This document shows positions 1 to 9,214 of a stretch of DNA of 64,000 nucleotides, one piece after another; position 1 is the stretch's first letter; each line of letters starts with the position of its first letter. The notes under the pieces are model-generated. The model saw only the letters and a program-made list of their open reading frames with translations, was not told the DNA's origin and did no database searches. The stretch covers positions 47,765 through 111,764 of the forward strand of contig PLGG01000062.1 in NCBI GenBank assembly GCA_003138515.1, given 5' to 3'. The position numbers were made by a program, and so were the translations under genes. This DNA comes from Acidobacteriaceae bacterium (GTDB lineage: Bacteria; Acidobacteriota; Terriglobia; Terriglobales; Acidobacteriaceae).

Positions 1-318
1 TGGCTGCCGCCGCTCGACACGCTTGAGCGTCTGTCTCTCGCTACCCTCGAATTCGGTTTCCCCTGCATGACTATCGGATTGTTGATCGGCGTCGTCCTGG
101 TCCAGGAAACCTCGCTTGGCGCTTCCTATTTTCTCGACCCCAACATTCTCGCTTCGTTCGCGATGTGGATTGTTTATGCCACGCTCCTCTCGCTCCGTCT
201 CGGCATTGGGCTGCGCGGTCGCAGGGCCGCCTACGTCTCCGGCGCGGCGATGGTGGTCATGATGGCCGTCTGGGCCGCCAACTTCATCAGTCAGGTGCAC
301 AGGTTCGGTCCCCAATGA
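1..318 (+). CDS. Cytochrome c assembly protein, CcsA/HemX family (C-terminal part, truncated by window start)
   Basis: Frame 1 is open from base 1 to the stop at 318. Hydrophobic CcsA/HemX-like tail (GASYFLDPNILASFAMWIVYATLLSLRLGIGLRGRRAAY) directly upstream of hemA, stop overlaps the hemA ATG. Confidence 0.8.
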   Translation, partial: WLPPLDTLERLSLATLEFGFPCMTIGLLIGVVLVQETSLGASYFLDPNILASFAMWIVYATLLSLRLGIGLRGRRAAYVSGAAMVVMMAVWAANFISQVHRFGPQ

Positions 319-1751
319 CCCTTGCGCTCATCGGCGTGAACCACAAAACGGCGCCCATTGCGCTGCGGGAGAAGATCGCCATCGGTCGCGACGAGCTGGC
401 CGAAACCACGCGCGCTCTCGCCGCCACGCCCGGCATCACCGAGTGCATGATCGTCTCCACCTGCAACCGTGTCGAGCTGCTTTCGGTCGTTGAAGGCGCT
501 GACGTTCCTGTGGCAGCATTCCTGTCGCACCGATTCGCCATCGACGCGTCCGTTCTCGCGCCCCACCTCTACGAGTACCGCGACAAAGAGGCCGTCAGCC
601 ATCTCTTCCGCATGGCCGCTAGCCTGGACTCGATGGTTGTCGGCGAGCCGCAGATTCTCGGCCAGGTGAAAGAGGCCTTCGCCGTGGCGCGAGCCGCCGG
701 AACCGTTTCCGGCCAACTCGAGCACCTGCTCCAGAGCGCCTTTGCCGCCGCCAAAAAAGCGCGCAGCGAAACCGGCATCGGCTCCAACTCCGTCTCTATC
801 GCGTCGGTGGCCGTCGATCTAGCCCGCAAAATCTTCGGCTCGCTCGAGGGCCGCACCGTCTTCCTCGTCGGCGCAGGCAAGATGAGCGAGATCGCCGCGC
901 GCCACCTGGTGCAGCAAGGCGCCGGAGCCATCCTCGTTTGCAATCGCACCGCCGAGCGCGCCCGCCGCATGGCCGAAGAGTTTCAAGGCTCGGTCGTTCC
1001 CGAAGTCATCGACTACAGTCAGCTCTACGACGCCGCCAGCCGCGCCGACATCGTCATAAGCTCCACCGGCGCGCCGCATCCCATTTTCCGCCCCGAGCAT
1101 GGCCAGGCCTTCCTCCACAAACGCCGCAACCGGCCCATGTTCTTCATCGATATTGCGGTACCGCGCGACGTCGACCCGCTGATGAACAAGCTTGACGGCA
1201 TCTTCGTCTACGACATCGACGACCTGCAGCAGGTGGCCGTGGCGCACATGGAAGAGCGCAGCCGCCAGGCCATTGACGCCGAGGCGCTCATCGCGGCGGA
1301 AGTCGACCGTTTCCACCAGCGCCAGCGCACCGTCAACGTCGCTCCGGCGATCGTCGCCCTGCAGAAGAAGGCCGAAGAGATTCGTGTTGCCGAAATCGAG
1401 CGCCTTCACAGCCGTCTCGGAGTACTCAACACGGAGCAGCTCGCAGCCGTCGAGACGCTCACGCGCGGCCTCGTGAACAAATTTCTCCACCCGCCCATGC
1501 AGGCGCTCAAGCAGGCGGCGCGCGAGGGCGATTCGGCCAAGCTCGACGCTCTCTGCGAAGAGTGGTCGGTCTCGCCGGCCGCGCAAGGCGAAGCGTCGCG
1601 AGCCGGATCAAGTCAGACGAATCCGGCCAGCCCTGACCCGGCGCTCAGCGCGGAACACCCCGCGAATTCCGCACGCCCAGCAGAAGAAAGCCCGCGCAGG
1701 AATGTCGAGAGCGCGACCACGAGTGAAACTGGCGCGGAGGCTCGCCGATGA
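315..1751 (+). CDS. hemA: Glutamyl-tRNA reductase
   Basis: MTLALIGVNHKTAPIALREK...STCNRVELL...VVGEPQILGQVKEAF. ATG at 315 preferred over the longer 165 start. Disordered C-terminal tail reaches hemC. Confidence 0.95.
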   Translation: MTLALIGVNHKTAPIALREKIAIGRDELAETTRALAATPGITECMIVSTCNRVELLSVVEGADVPVAAFLSHRFAIDASVLAPHLYEYRDKEAVSHLFRMAASLDSMVVGEPQILGQVKEAFAVARAAGTVSGQLEHLLQSAFAAAKKARSETGIGSNSVSIASVAVDLARKIFGSLEGRTVFLVGAGKMSEIAARHLVQQGAGAILVCNRTAERARRMAEEFQGSVVPEVIDYSQLYDAASRADIVISSTGAPHPIFRPEHGQAFLHKRRNRPMFFIDIAVPRDVDPLMNKLDGIFVYDIDDLQQVAVAHMEERSRQAIDAEALIAAEVDRFHQRQRTVNVAPAIVALQKKAEEIRVAEIERLHSRLGVLNTEQLAAVETLTRGLVNKFLHPPMQALKQAAREGDSAKLDALCEEWSVSPAAQGEASRAGSSQTNPASPDPALSAEHPANSARPAEESPRRNVESATTSETGAEARR

Positions 1752-2704
1752 AGCTGCGCATCGGCAGTCGCGGTTCGCAACTCGCGCTGTGGCAGGCCAA
1801 TCACATCGCCGAATTGCTGCGCATCCAGGGCCACGAAGTCGAAATCGAAATCATCAAAACCACCGGCGACCGCCTGCAGGAAGTCACCTTCGCAGAAGTC
1901 GGCTCCAAAGGAATGTTCACCAAGGAAATTGAAGAAGCTCTCGCTTCGAGCCGCATCGATCTCGCCGTACACTCGCTCAAAGATTTGCCTACCGAGCTTC
2001 CGCCCGGCTTTGCTCTCGCGGCAACGCCGCCCAGAGTCGACCCGCGCGATGCGTTTGTATCCATCAAGCACGCGAGCCTCACTAAGCTGCCGCGCCGCGC
2101 CCGCGTGGGCACCAGCAGCCAGCGCCGCCGCGCGCAGTTGAAGGCCATGCGCAGCGACATTCAGGCCGTCGAGTTTCGCGGCAACGTCGACACGCGCCTG
2201 CGCAAGCTATCTGAGGGCCAGATCGACGCGATTCTGCTCGCCGCCGCCGGTCTCGATCGTCTCGGCAAGACCGATTGGGTTCGCGAGCGCCTCGATCCCA
2301 AAGATTTTTGCCCCGCAGCAGGCCAGGGTTCGCTGGCCATTGAAATCCGCAGCGGCGACGTTGAGACGCTTGCCGCTGTCGCTTTCCTCGACCACGCCGA
2401 CACGCGCTTCGCGGTCACGGCCGAGCGCGCGGCTCTCGCCGCTCTAGGCGGCGGTTGCCAGGTTCCCATCGGAATTCATTGCCGCCCGTCATTTGCTCTG
2501 AACGATTCCAGCGGCCAATGGGTCGAGATCTTTGGCGTCGTCGCTTCGCCGGATTCAGGCAAGCTCGTCCGCGTGCATCTTCACGCGCCGCTCCAGAACA
2601 CCGATCCTGTTTCGTTGGGACAGGAGGCCGCCGAGATGCTCTTCGCACAGGGAGCGGCATCGTTGCTTGCTGCCGGTAGCAACGCCCCCGGCGGAGCCGC
2701 CTGA
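1748..2704 (+). CDS. hemC: Hydroxymethylbilane synthase (porphobilinogen deaminase)
   Basis: MKLRIGSRGSQLALWQAN...HSLKDLPTELP...GTSSQRRRAQL...FRGNVDTRLRKL...ALGGGCQVPIG. Confidence 0.97.
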   Translation: MKLRIGSRGSQLALWQANHIAELLRIQGHEVEIEIIKTTGDRLQEVTFAEVGSKGMFTKEIEEALASSRIDLAVHSLKDLPTELPPGFALAATPPRVDPRDAFVSIKHASLTKLPRRARVGTSSQRRRAQLKAMRSDIQAVEFRGNVDTRLRKLSEGQIDAILLAAAGLDRLGKTDWVRERLDPKDFCPAAGQGSLAIEIRSGDVETLAAVAFLDHADTRFAVTAERAALAALGGGCQVPIGIHCRPSFALNDSSGQWVEIFGVVASPDSGKLVRVHLHAPLQNTDPVSLGQEAAEMLFAQGAASLLAAGSNAPGGAA

Positions 2705-3477
2705 TGACCGCGCTGCCGCTTGCCGGAAAGCGCGTCCTGGTGACGCGCGCCGCGCACCAGGCCGGCAAGCTCAGTGAAGGACTTTGCGCACTCGGCGCCG
2801 AGCCAGTCAAGGTTCCGGTCATCGAGATTCGCCCGCCTGAGGACCTTGCGCCGCTCGATCGGGCGCTGCGTGAACTCAGTTCCTACGATTGGCTCATCCT
2901 CACGAGCGCAAATACAGTGCGTGCGCTTGCCGACCGCGCCGCTGCGCTCGGCCTTAATTTGGCCGCAGCAGCTCGCTTCAACGTGGCCGCCGTGGGAGAA
3001 GTCACGGCAGAGGCAGCGCGCCAGGCTGGCTTCGCGATCGCGCTGGTTCCAGAGTCGTACGTTGCCGAAAGTCTCGCGAAGAGCCTTGCGGGTCAAACAC
3101 GCGGGAGGAAGGTTTTGCTGGCCCGCGCAGCCGTCGCCCGCGATGTCATTCCTCACGCTCTTCGCGCAGCGGGCGCAACAGTCGATGTCGTGGACGCGTA
3201 CCGAAACGTCATGCCCGAATCTGCCCCCGCACTCCTGCGAGAAGCTTTGCAGAAGGGAATCGCCGCAGCCGCCTTCACCAGTTCGTCCAGCGTCACCCAT
3301 CTCGCCGACGCCGCGCGACAGGCCGGGATCGCATTCCCCTTCGCCGGAGTCGCCGCCATTTCAATCGGTCCCGTAACCAGCAAGACCCTGCGCGACCTCG
3401 GCTGGGAACCTGTTGCGGAAGCAAGCCCATCCGACGTTCCCGGCCTCCTTCGGGCCATCGCCCACGCCGTCCACTAG
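2704..3477 (+). CDS. hemD: Uroporphyrinogen-III synthase
   Basis: HemD-like sequence (GKRVLVTRAAHQAGKLSEGL...LTSANTVRAL...FTSSSSVTHL...AISIGPVTSKTLRDLG) with coupled start after hemC. Confidence 0.92.
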   Translation: MTALPLAGKRVLVTRAAHQAGKLSEGLCALGAEPVKVPVIEIRPPEDLAPLDRALRELSSYDWLILTSANTVRALADRAAALGLNLAAAARFNVAAVGEVTAEAARQAGFAIALVPESYVAESLAKSLAGQTRGRKVLLARAAVARDVIPHALRAAGATVDVVDAYRNVMPESAPALLREALQKGIAAAAFTSSSSVTHLADAARQAGIAFPFAGVAAISIGPVTSKTLRDLGWEPVAEASPSDVPGLLRAIAHAVH

Positions 3478-3606
3478 GGTTCTGACCGTTTGTTCATGTA
3501 CCAATGTGGGTGCCCCATCCTTGCGACGTTCTTGTCTTTGTCGCAAGGGTAGGAAGCACGAAATCTACCGGTCTGAGACCTAGCTCCGCCAGCTCCGCTA
3601 GCACCG

Positions 3607-4323
3607 CTAGCTCCGCCAAGTCTTATCCTTCGACCGGCACAGCGGCTCCAGGTTGCACCGGTCGCATTTCGGCTTACGCGCGTCGCACACCTGCCGGCCG
3701 TGCTGGATGATCTGGTGCGAGAAACTGATCCACCTGTCGCGCGGCAGAACCTGCATCAGCTCCTGCTCCACCTTCTCCGCCGTCTCGCTCTTCGCCAGCT
3801 CGAGCCGCCGCGATATGCGGAAGACGTGCGTGTCCACCACTACGCCCTCAGCCTTGCCGAAGCACACGCCGAGCACGACGTTCGTCGTTTTGCGCGCCGC
3901 TCCGGGAATCGTAATCAGCTCAGCGAGCGTCTCCGGCACTTCGCCGCCGAACTCCGCAATGATCTTCTTCGCCGCGCCCTGGATTGACTTCGCTTTGTTA
4001 CGGAAGAAGCCCGTGGTCCGAATCAGCTCTTCAAGTTCCGGCAGCCCCGCCTTGGCCATCGCCGCAGGAGTAGGGAAGCGCCGGAACAATTCGGGCGTCA
4101 CCATGTTCACGCGCACGTCCGTGCACTGCGCAGAAAGAATCGTCGCAACCAGCAGCTCCCACGGCGAGCGATGTTTGAGCGCGCACACAGCATTGGGATA
4201 CGCCTCGTCCAGTCCCTTCAGGATCGCGTCAACGCGCTCCTTCGCCAGCGCGCCGCGCGCTGCCGGCTTCGCTGTCGTCTTCCTCTCCGGTACGGGCTTG
4301 GTCTTCGGTTTTGCGGCAGCCAT
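3607..4323 (-). CDS. nth: Endonuclease III
   Basis: VATILSAQCTDVRVN, HhH/GPD region, C-x6-C-x2-C-x5-C Fe-S motif (CDARKPKCDRCNLEPLC). Start taken at MAAAKPKT (4323); the upstream extension overlaps the neighbouring promoter. Confidence 0.93.
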   Translation of the reverse strand: MAAAKPKTKPVPERKTTAKPAARGALAKERVDAILKGLDEAYPNAVCALKHRSPWELLVATILSAQCTDVRVNMVTPELFRRFPTPAAMAKAGLPELEELIRTTGFFRNKAKSIQGAAKKIIAEFGGEVPETLAELITIPGAARKTTNVVLGVCFGKAEGVVVDTHVFRISRRLELAKSETAEKVEQELMQVLPRDRWISFSHQIIQHGRQVCDARKPKCDRCNLEPLCRSKDKTWRS

Positions 4324-4399
4324 AGTTAGGAGTTTAATCTTGCCTTTCGGAGTCGCAAGAGACTTGACTGTGGACTTTACTGTGGAGTAGAGTCGACAT

Positions 4400-4633
4400 A
4401 TGGAGACGATCCAGGTTGTTCTCGATAAGAAGCTTCTGCTCGCCGCTGACAAAGCAGCGCGAAGAATGAAGGCGAATCGTTCCGCTCTGGTGCGCGATGC
4501 TCTGCGAGAGCATTTGCGTCGGTTGGAAATCCGTATGAAAGAGAACCGCGACCGCGAGGCCTACATCAAGCAGCCGCAAGATGAAAACGAAGCGCAGTTG
4601 TGGACGACGGTGGCAGCGTGGCCGGAAGAATAG
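4400..4633 (+). CDS. Ribbon-helix-helix antitoxin, MazE/CopG-like
   Basis: METIQVVLDKKLLLAADKAARRMKANRSALVRDALREHL is RHH-like; overlaps a MazF-like ORF. Confidence 0.8.
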   Translation: METIQVVLDKKLLLAADKAARRMKANRSALVRDALREHLRRLEIRMKENRDREAYIKQPQDENEAQLWTTVAAWPEE

Positions 4634-4950
4634 CTCGAGGAGACGTCCGTCTCTTTCATTTTGCTTCACCTGACAAGCTGAGACCGGTTGTCGTGCTCAC
4701 TCGCGATACCGCAATTGACTATCTAGCACATGTCACCGTTGCACCCATCACTTCTACGATCCGAGGCGCACCATCGGAAGTCGCTCTGAGCAGCGAGGAC
4801 GGTATGAGGGCGCCCTGCGCCGTGAATCTCCACAACGCAGTCACAGTGCCAAAGGATCGGCTTGGCAGGCGCGTTGCCCAGCTCCACCCGTCGCGAATGA
4901 GCGAGATTTGCGCTGCGTTGCGCTTCTCCCTTGGCTGCGATTCTCATTGA
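4600..4950 (+). CDS. MazF/PemK-family toxin (type II TA)
   Basis: GDVRLFHFASPDKLRPVVVLTRD...VTVAPITSTIRGAPSEVALSSEDGMRAPCAVNLHNAVTVPKDRLGRRVAQL is PemK/MazF-like. Confidence 0.85.
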   Translation: MDDGGSVAGRIARGDVRLFHFASPDKLRPVVVLTRDTAIDYLAHVTVAPITSTIRGAPSEVALSSEDGMRAPCAVNLHNAVTVPKDRLGRRVAQLHPSRMSEICAALRFSLGCDSH

Positions 4951-4974
4951 CCACTGGGAAAGGGTTCGCCCGCT

Positions 4975-5859
4975 TCATACGCCTGAAAGTTTTCCGCCAA
5001 GCCACCCACCCAGCTTCTCTACCGGCAGCCGCACTCCGATAAAAAACTGCCCAAACAGCGCGTACACCGCGCTCACTTCGTCAAATCGCATTTCGTAGAT
5101 GAGCTTCTTGAAGACCACCGGATCGTCGGCGAAGAGATCGACGCCCCACTCCCAATCGTCCATCCCAATCGATCCGGAAATAATCTGCTTCACATGCTCG
5201 GCGTATCGCCGCCCGATCATTCCGTGCTCGTGCATCATCCGCTGCCTTTCCGCAAAGGGAACCGTGTACCAGTTCACTTGTTCGCCGCGCTTGCGGTCCA
5301 TCGGATAAAAGCACAGGTACTTCGCTTCGGGGACAGAGGGGAACAGCCGTGGCTTCATCGCTTCCGATGCGCGCGCAAGCGACGATGCGATCTCCGCATT
5401 CCACTCCGTCGAAAACGCTTCGAATCCCTTGGCCGTCGCAGCCTCGTACGTCTTGCGGCTCGACTCGTAGAGCCCCAGCTCAACAACGGAGACGTAAGAA
5501 TGGCGCAGCTCGAGGAAATCGTAGAGCGGCGTCCGCGCAAGCGCGAGCTCAACCCGATTCAGCTCCTCCAGCGAGTCGCGGAAATGGATGAGCATTAAGT
5601 CGCCCTTGTGCCCGAGCTGCGAGTAAAGAGCGGTGCGAACGGGCCAATCTTGCACACCCTGGTCCATTCGCATTCCCTCATCCACGCTCTTGCGCTCCAA
5701 ATTCTTCAGGACTGCGACGAATTCTGCGGCGACGCGTTCGCGATCCGCAGCCGACGCCGCCCGCCACGCCTTCCAGTCGAAGCGAAAGAACTGGTGCAGC
5801 ACGCTCGAGCCCTCAAGCGTGAGCGGAACGGGCGGATGCGTGGGCTGTTGATCGGGCAC
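4975..5859 (-). CDS. chdC: Chlorite dismutase-like coproheme decarboxylase (HemQ/ChdC)
   Basis: FYPMDRKRGEQVNWYTVPFAERQRMMHEHGMIGRRYAEHVKQIISGSIGMDDWEWGVDLFADDPVVFKKLIYEMRFDE. Confidence 0.9.
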   Translation of the reverse strand: MPDQQPTHPPVPLTLEGSSVLHQFFRFDWKAWRAASAADRERVAAEFVAVLKNLERKSVDEGMRMDQGVQDWPVRTALYSQLGHKGDLMLIHFRDSLEELNRVELALARTPLYDFLELRHSYVSVVELGLYESSRKTYEAATAKGFEAFSTEWNAEIASSLARASEAMKPRLFPSVPEAKYLCFYPMDRKRGEQVNWYTVPFAERQRMMHEHGMIGRRYAEHVKQIISGSIGMDDWEWGVDLFADDPVVFKKLIYEMRFDEVSAVYALFGQFFIGVRLPVEKLGGWLGGKLSGV

Positions 5860-5975
5860 TTAACCTCCCTCGAACACATCTCATCCTAACAAATGACAAT
5901 TGCAGACGTGTGCAGCCGCGTCGATGCTCTAGTCCTAAACTCAAGACCGCGCGAGCGGATATACTGGAAAGGCTC

Positions 5976-6614
5976 ATGAGTGAAAGAATCCTGGCCCTGC
6001 TGGTGGAGTTCGTGACCCGTGTGATCAGCGCCGGGGGCTACGCAGGCATCGCTGCATTGATGGCCATCAACTCGGCCGGAATTCCGCTCCCCTCGGAGCT
6101 CATCATGCCGTTCTCCGGCTATCTCGTTTATCTGGGCCGCTTCAATCTCTTCATGGTGGCGATCGTTGGAATGGTGGGCTGCAACGTGGGCTCGGCCATC
6201 GGCTATTGGATCGGGTTCAAAGGCGGCCAGCCATTTGTGGAGCGCTACGGCAAATGGGTTCTGATGAGCCATCACGATCTGGACCGCATGGGCTCGTTCT
6301 TTCAAAAGTATGGATCGATCGCGGTCCTGCTCGCGCGCATGCTGCCTGTGGTGCAGACGTTTATCTCCATTCCAGCGGGAATTGCCCGGATGCCGCGGCT
6401 GCGCTTTCACATCTACACGTCTTTAGGCTCGATCACGTGGTATACCTGCCTGGCCTACGCGGGCATGAAGCTTGGAGAGAAGTGGCACACCGATCCGCGC
6501 ATCGAGCAGGTCTTTCATCGCTTTCATCTTGTCGTGGAGATTGCGCTCGTGGCAGCAATCGTCTGGTTTGTCGCTTCGCATCTGAAACGAGCGAGACAGC
6601 CGGATGCAGCGTGA
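5976..6614 (+). CDS. DedA family membrane protein
   Basis: IPLPSELIMPFSGYLVYLGRFN...GYWIGFKGGQPFVERYGKWVLMSHHDLDRMGSFFQKYGSIAVLLARMLPVVQTFISIPAGIARM. Confidence 0.92.
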   Translation: MSERILALLVEFVTRVISAGGYAGIAALMAINSAGIPLPSELIMPFSGYLVYLGRFNLFMVAIVGMVGCNVGSAIGYWIGFKGGQPFVERYGKWVLMSHHDLDRMGSFFQKYGSIAVLLARMLPVVQTFISIPAGIARMPRLRFHIYTSLGSITWYTCLAYAGMKLGEKWHTDPRIEQVFHRFHLVVEIALVAAIVWFVASHLKRARQPDAA

Positions 6615-6698
6615 TCAAGTCGGCGCGTCTTTTGGCGCGACTGATCGAGTAATGAAATTGATTTCGAATTCATCAACGAAGGAAGGTTAGGAGAAGCA

Positions 6699-8072
6699 AT
6701 GGCAACGAAGAAGAAAAGCGGCACGAAGAACGTGGCCCCATCATCGATGGGGCGGAAGACCGCTGCAATGATGATTGAGCCCGCGAAGGGCAAATTGGGC
6801 GTAATGGTAGTTGGGCTGGGTGCAGTGGCCACCACGATGATCGCGGGCGTTGAAGCGGTTCGCCGCGGTTTGGCCAAGCCGATCGGTTCGCTCACACAAA
6901 TGGGAACCATCCGGCTGGGCAAGCGGACCGATAACCACTCGCCGCTGATCAAGGATTTTGTGCCACTCGCGGATTTGAAAGACATCGTCTTCACCGGTTG
7001 GGACATCTTTGAGGACAACGTGTACGAGGCGGCAGCGCATGCTGCGGTTCTGCACCCCGACACGCTCAAGAAGCTGAAGCCGTATCTCGAAAAGATCAAG
7101 CCCATGCCCGCGGTTTTCGACCAGTACTATGTGAAGCGGCTCAATGGCACGCACGTGAAGAAGGGCAAGAACAAGCGTGATTTAGCCGAGCAGTTGCGGG
7201 CCGATATCCGCGCCTTCAAAAAGACCGTGAATCGCGTCGTTATGATCTGGGCCGGCTCTACCGAGATCTTCCTCAAGCCGACTGCCGTGCATCAGTCTAT
7301 CGAGGCATTCGAAAAGGGGTTGGAGAAGAACGATCCCGGCATCGCGCCCTCGCAGATTTACGCATACGCGGCGCTCAAAGAGGGCGTGCCGTTTGCTAAC
7401 GGCGCGCCGAACCTGACCGTCGACGTTCCGGCGATGATAGAGCTCTCGAAGCAGAACGCCGCGCCCATCTGCGGCAAGGATTTCAAAACCGGCCAGACCT
7501 TCATGAAGACCGTTCTGGCGCCGGCCTTCAAGGCGCGCATGATTGGCGTGAAGGGCTGGTTCTCGACCAACATTCTGGGTAATCGCGACGGCGAAGTGCT
7601 CGACGAGCCACAGTCATTCAAGACAAAGGAAGAGTCGAAGCTGGGCTCGCTCGAATACATCTTCCAGCCCGATCTTTATCCGGATCTATACAGCGACATC
7701 TACCACAAGATCCGCATCAACTACTACCCGCCGCGCGGCGATGAGAAAGAAGCGTGGGACAACATCGACATCTTCGGCTGGCTTGGCTACCCGATGCAGC
7801 TCAAGGTCAACTTCCTCTGCCGCGACTCGATCCTGGCCGCTCCGATTGCGCTCGATCTGGTGCTCTTCCTCGATTTGGCCAAGCGCACGCCCGATCTCCG
7901 ATCCATCGGCATTCAGGAATGGCTGAGCTTTTACTTGAAATCGCCGCAGACTGCTAAGGGCCTCTACCCGGAGCACGATCTCTTCATCCAGTCGATGAAG
8001 CTGAAGAACACGCTGCGCCACATCATGGGCGCGGACCTGATCACGCACCTCGGGCTCGAGTACTACGACTGA
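6699..8072 (+). CDS. Inositol-3-phosphate synthase family protein
   Basis: GVMVVGLGAVATTMIAGVEAVRRGLAKPIGSLTQMGTIRLGKR...FVPLADLKDIVFTGWDIFEDNVYEAA. Confidence 0.9.
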   Translation: MATKKKSGTKNVAPSSMGRKTAAMMIEPAKGKLGVMVVGLGAVATTMIAGVEAVRRGLAKPIGSLTQMGTIRLGKRTDNHSPLIKDFVPLADLKDIVFTGWDIFEDNVYEAAAHAAVLHPDTLKKLKPYLEKIKPMPAVFDQYYVKRLNGTHVKKGKNKRDLAEQLRADIRAFKKTVNRVVMIWAGSTEIFLKPTAVHQSIEAFEKGLEKNDPGIAPSQIYAYAALKEGVPFANGAPNLTVDVPAMIELSKQNAAPICGKDFKTGQTFMKTVLAPAFKARMIGVKGWFSTNILGNRDGEVLDEPQSFKTKEESKLGSLEYIFQPDLYPDLYSDIYHKIRINYYPPRGDEKEAWDNIDIFGWLGYPMQLKVNFLCRDSILAAPIALDLVLFLDLAKRTPDLRSIGIQEWLSFYLKSPQTAKGLYPEHDLFIQSMKLKNTLRHIMGADLITHLGLEYYD

Positions 8073-8145
8073 GGCCGAACAGGGAGGCCCGCCCTCAATT
8101 GAGGCGCCCCGTCCGAGCCTGGCTTGGGCAGGGCGGTATTAGGAG

Positions 8146-8649
8146 TTGGCCATGAGAACAATTGCGTCAAGGTCAATCGCTGTTCTGGCATTAGTGCTCC
8201 AATTTAGTTGTGTTGCTAGCGCTCAGAATTGGAAATCGAAGGTCGTAAATGACCCGATAAGTCAGACGTCGTCCACCATGTTTTTCATTGATGGAAGCGG
8301 CTACAACGAAGACATACCTGCCGTGCAGATGGGGGTTAGCTGTGAGAATGGCAAACACGGCAATGCAGGCATTACGATGCAAGAATTTGTTTTTGCACGA
8401 AACGGCATACTGCCAGCGTTTACTCTTGTCGATTGGAGAATAGGCGGAACACAGGCCCAAGCCAATCTTCCACTTTCCAGCGATTCGAAGATTGCATTTG
8501 TGCTTATTAAGGATTTTGACAAAATGGTACTTTCTGATTCAGCCTATATCAGGTTTTCAGATGGATTGGGAAGTCCGCATACAATCCTGTTTCACGGTTT
8601 GTTGCCTGACGAGACCATGGCATCGATGTGTGGTCTACATAAGCAATAG
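8146..8649 (+). CDS. Secreted hypothetical protein
   Basis: Complete ORF with N-terminal signal-like segment (IASRSIAVLALVLQFSCVASAQ); locally lower GC. Confidence 0.6.
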   Translation: MAMRTIASRSIAVLALVLQFSCVASAQNWKSKVVNDPISQTSSTMFFIDGSGYNEDIPAVQMGVSCENGKHGNAGITMQEFVFARNGILPAFTLVDWRIGGTQAQANLPLSSDSKIAFVLIKDFDKMVLSDSAYIRFSDGLGSPHTILFHGLLPDETMASMCGLHKQ

Positions 8650-8787
8650 GCGCTCAATTTGCCCACCGATCGACCTTGACTTGTCCAAGAAGCTTGCGGC
8701 TAGCACGGAAATAGAAATTGACAGCCTTGCTCATTTGCTGCAGGCTGAAAATTCCACGCGAGGGAACAACGGGAGCGGTCAGTTTCG

Positions 8788-9123
8788 ATGAAGGTTATCT
8801 ACTGCAAGGAATGCAGCGACCTCTTCAAGCTCACCAGGGAAGGGTTGAGGACGTGTAAGTGCGGGAACGTTTCAGGACGATACCGCGAGGATGGAAAACA
8901 CGCTGAGGTTTCCCAAAGCGCCGTGAGTATCAAGATTCCCAACGGCTACATCAAAAGAGCCGTTCACAGAATGGAGCAGCTAAGGCACGAGGAGCCGAAA
9001 TCTCTAGACAAAGCCTATAAGGCACACTCATCCATACCGGCATGGGTGCGCCCGAACTTTGGCCCCGGTAATCGCCACACGCACCGGCTCAAGAAGGATG
9101 CCAATAACCGCAGCAAAACCTGA
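8788..9123 (+). CDS. Small zinc-ribbon-like hypothetical protein
   Basis: CxxC and CxC motifs (YCKECSDLFKLTREGLRTCKCGN), RBS-like upstream, locally lower GC. Confidence 0.5.
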   Translation: MKVIYCKECSDLFKLTREGLRTCKCGNVSGRYREDGKHAEVSQSAVSIKIPNGYIKRAVHRMEQLRHEEPKSLDKAYKAHSSIPAWVRPNFGPGNRHTHRLKKDANNRSKT

Positions 9124-9214
9124 GTCCAACTTGACCTCAAACGCAGCATAAAACCGTGCGCTGCAATCGGCCGCCATCGCCCGTGTTGCTGCGATGTCGT
9201 AATCTGAACTTACG

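Noticed and set aside
165-315. N-terminal extension of hemA from 165
   Set aside because: Overlaps ccsA-like coding in another frame; MTLALIGVNHKTAP at 315 is the natural start.
819-1586. 255-aa minus-strand ORF across hemA
   Set aside because: Antisense shadow of a confidently identified gene in high-GC DNA.
4324-4452. Extended start for nth
   Set aside because: Would run through the divergent TA promoter and antitoxin start.
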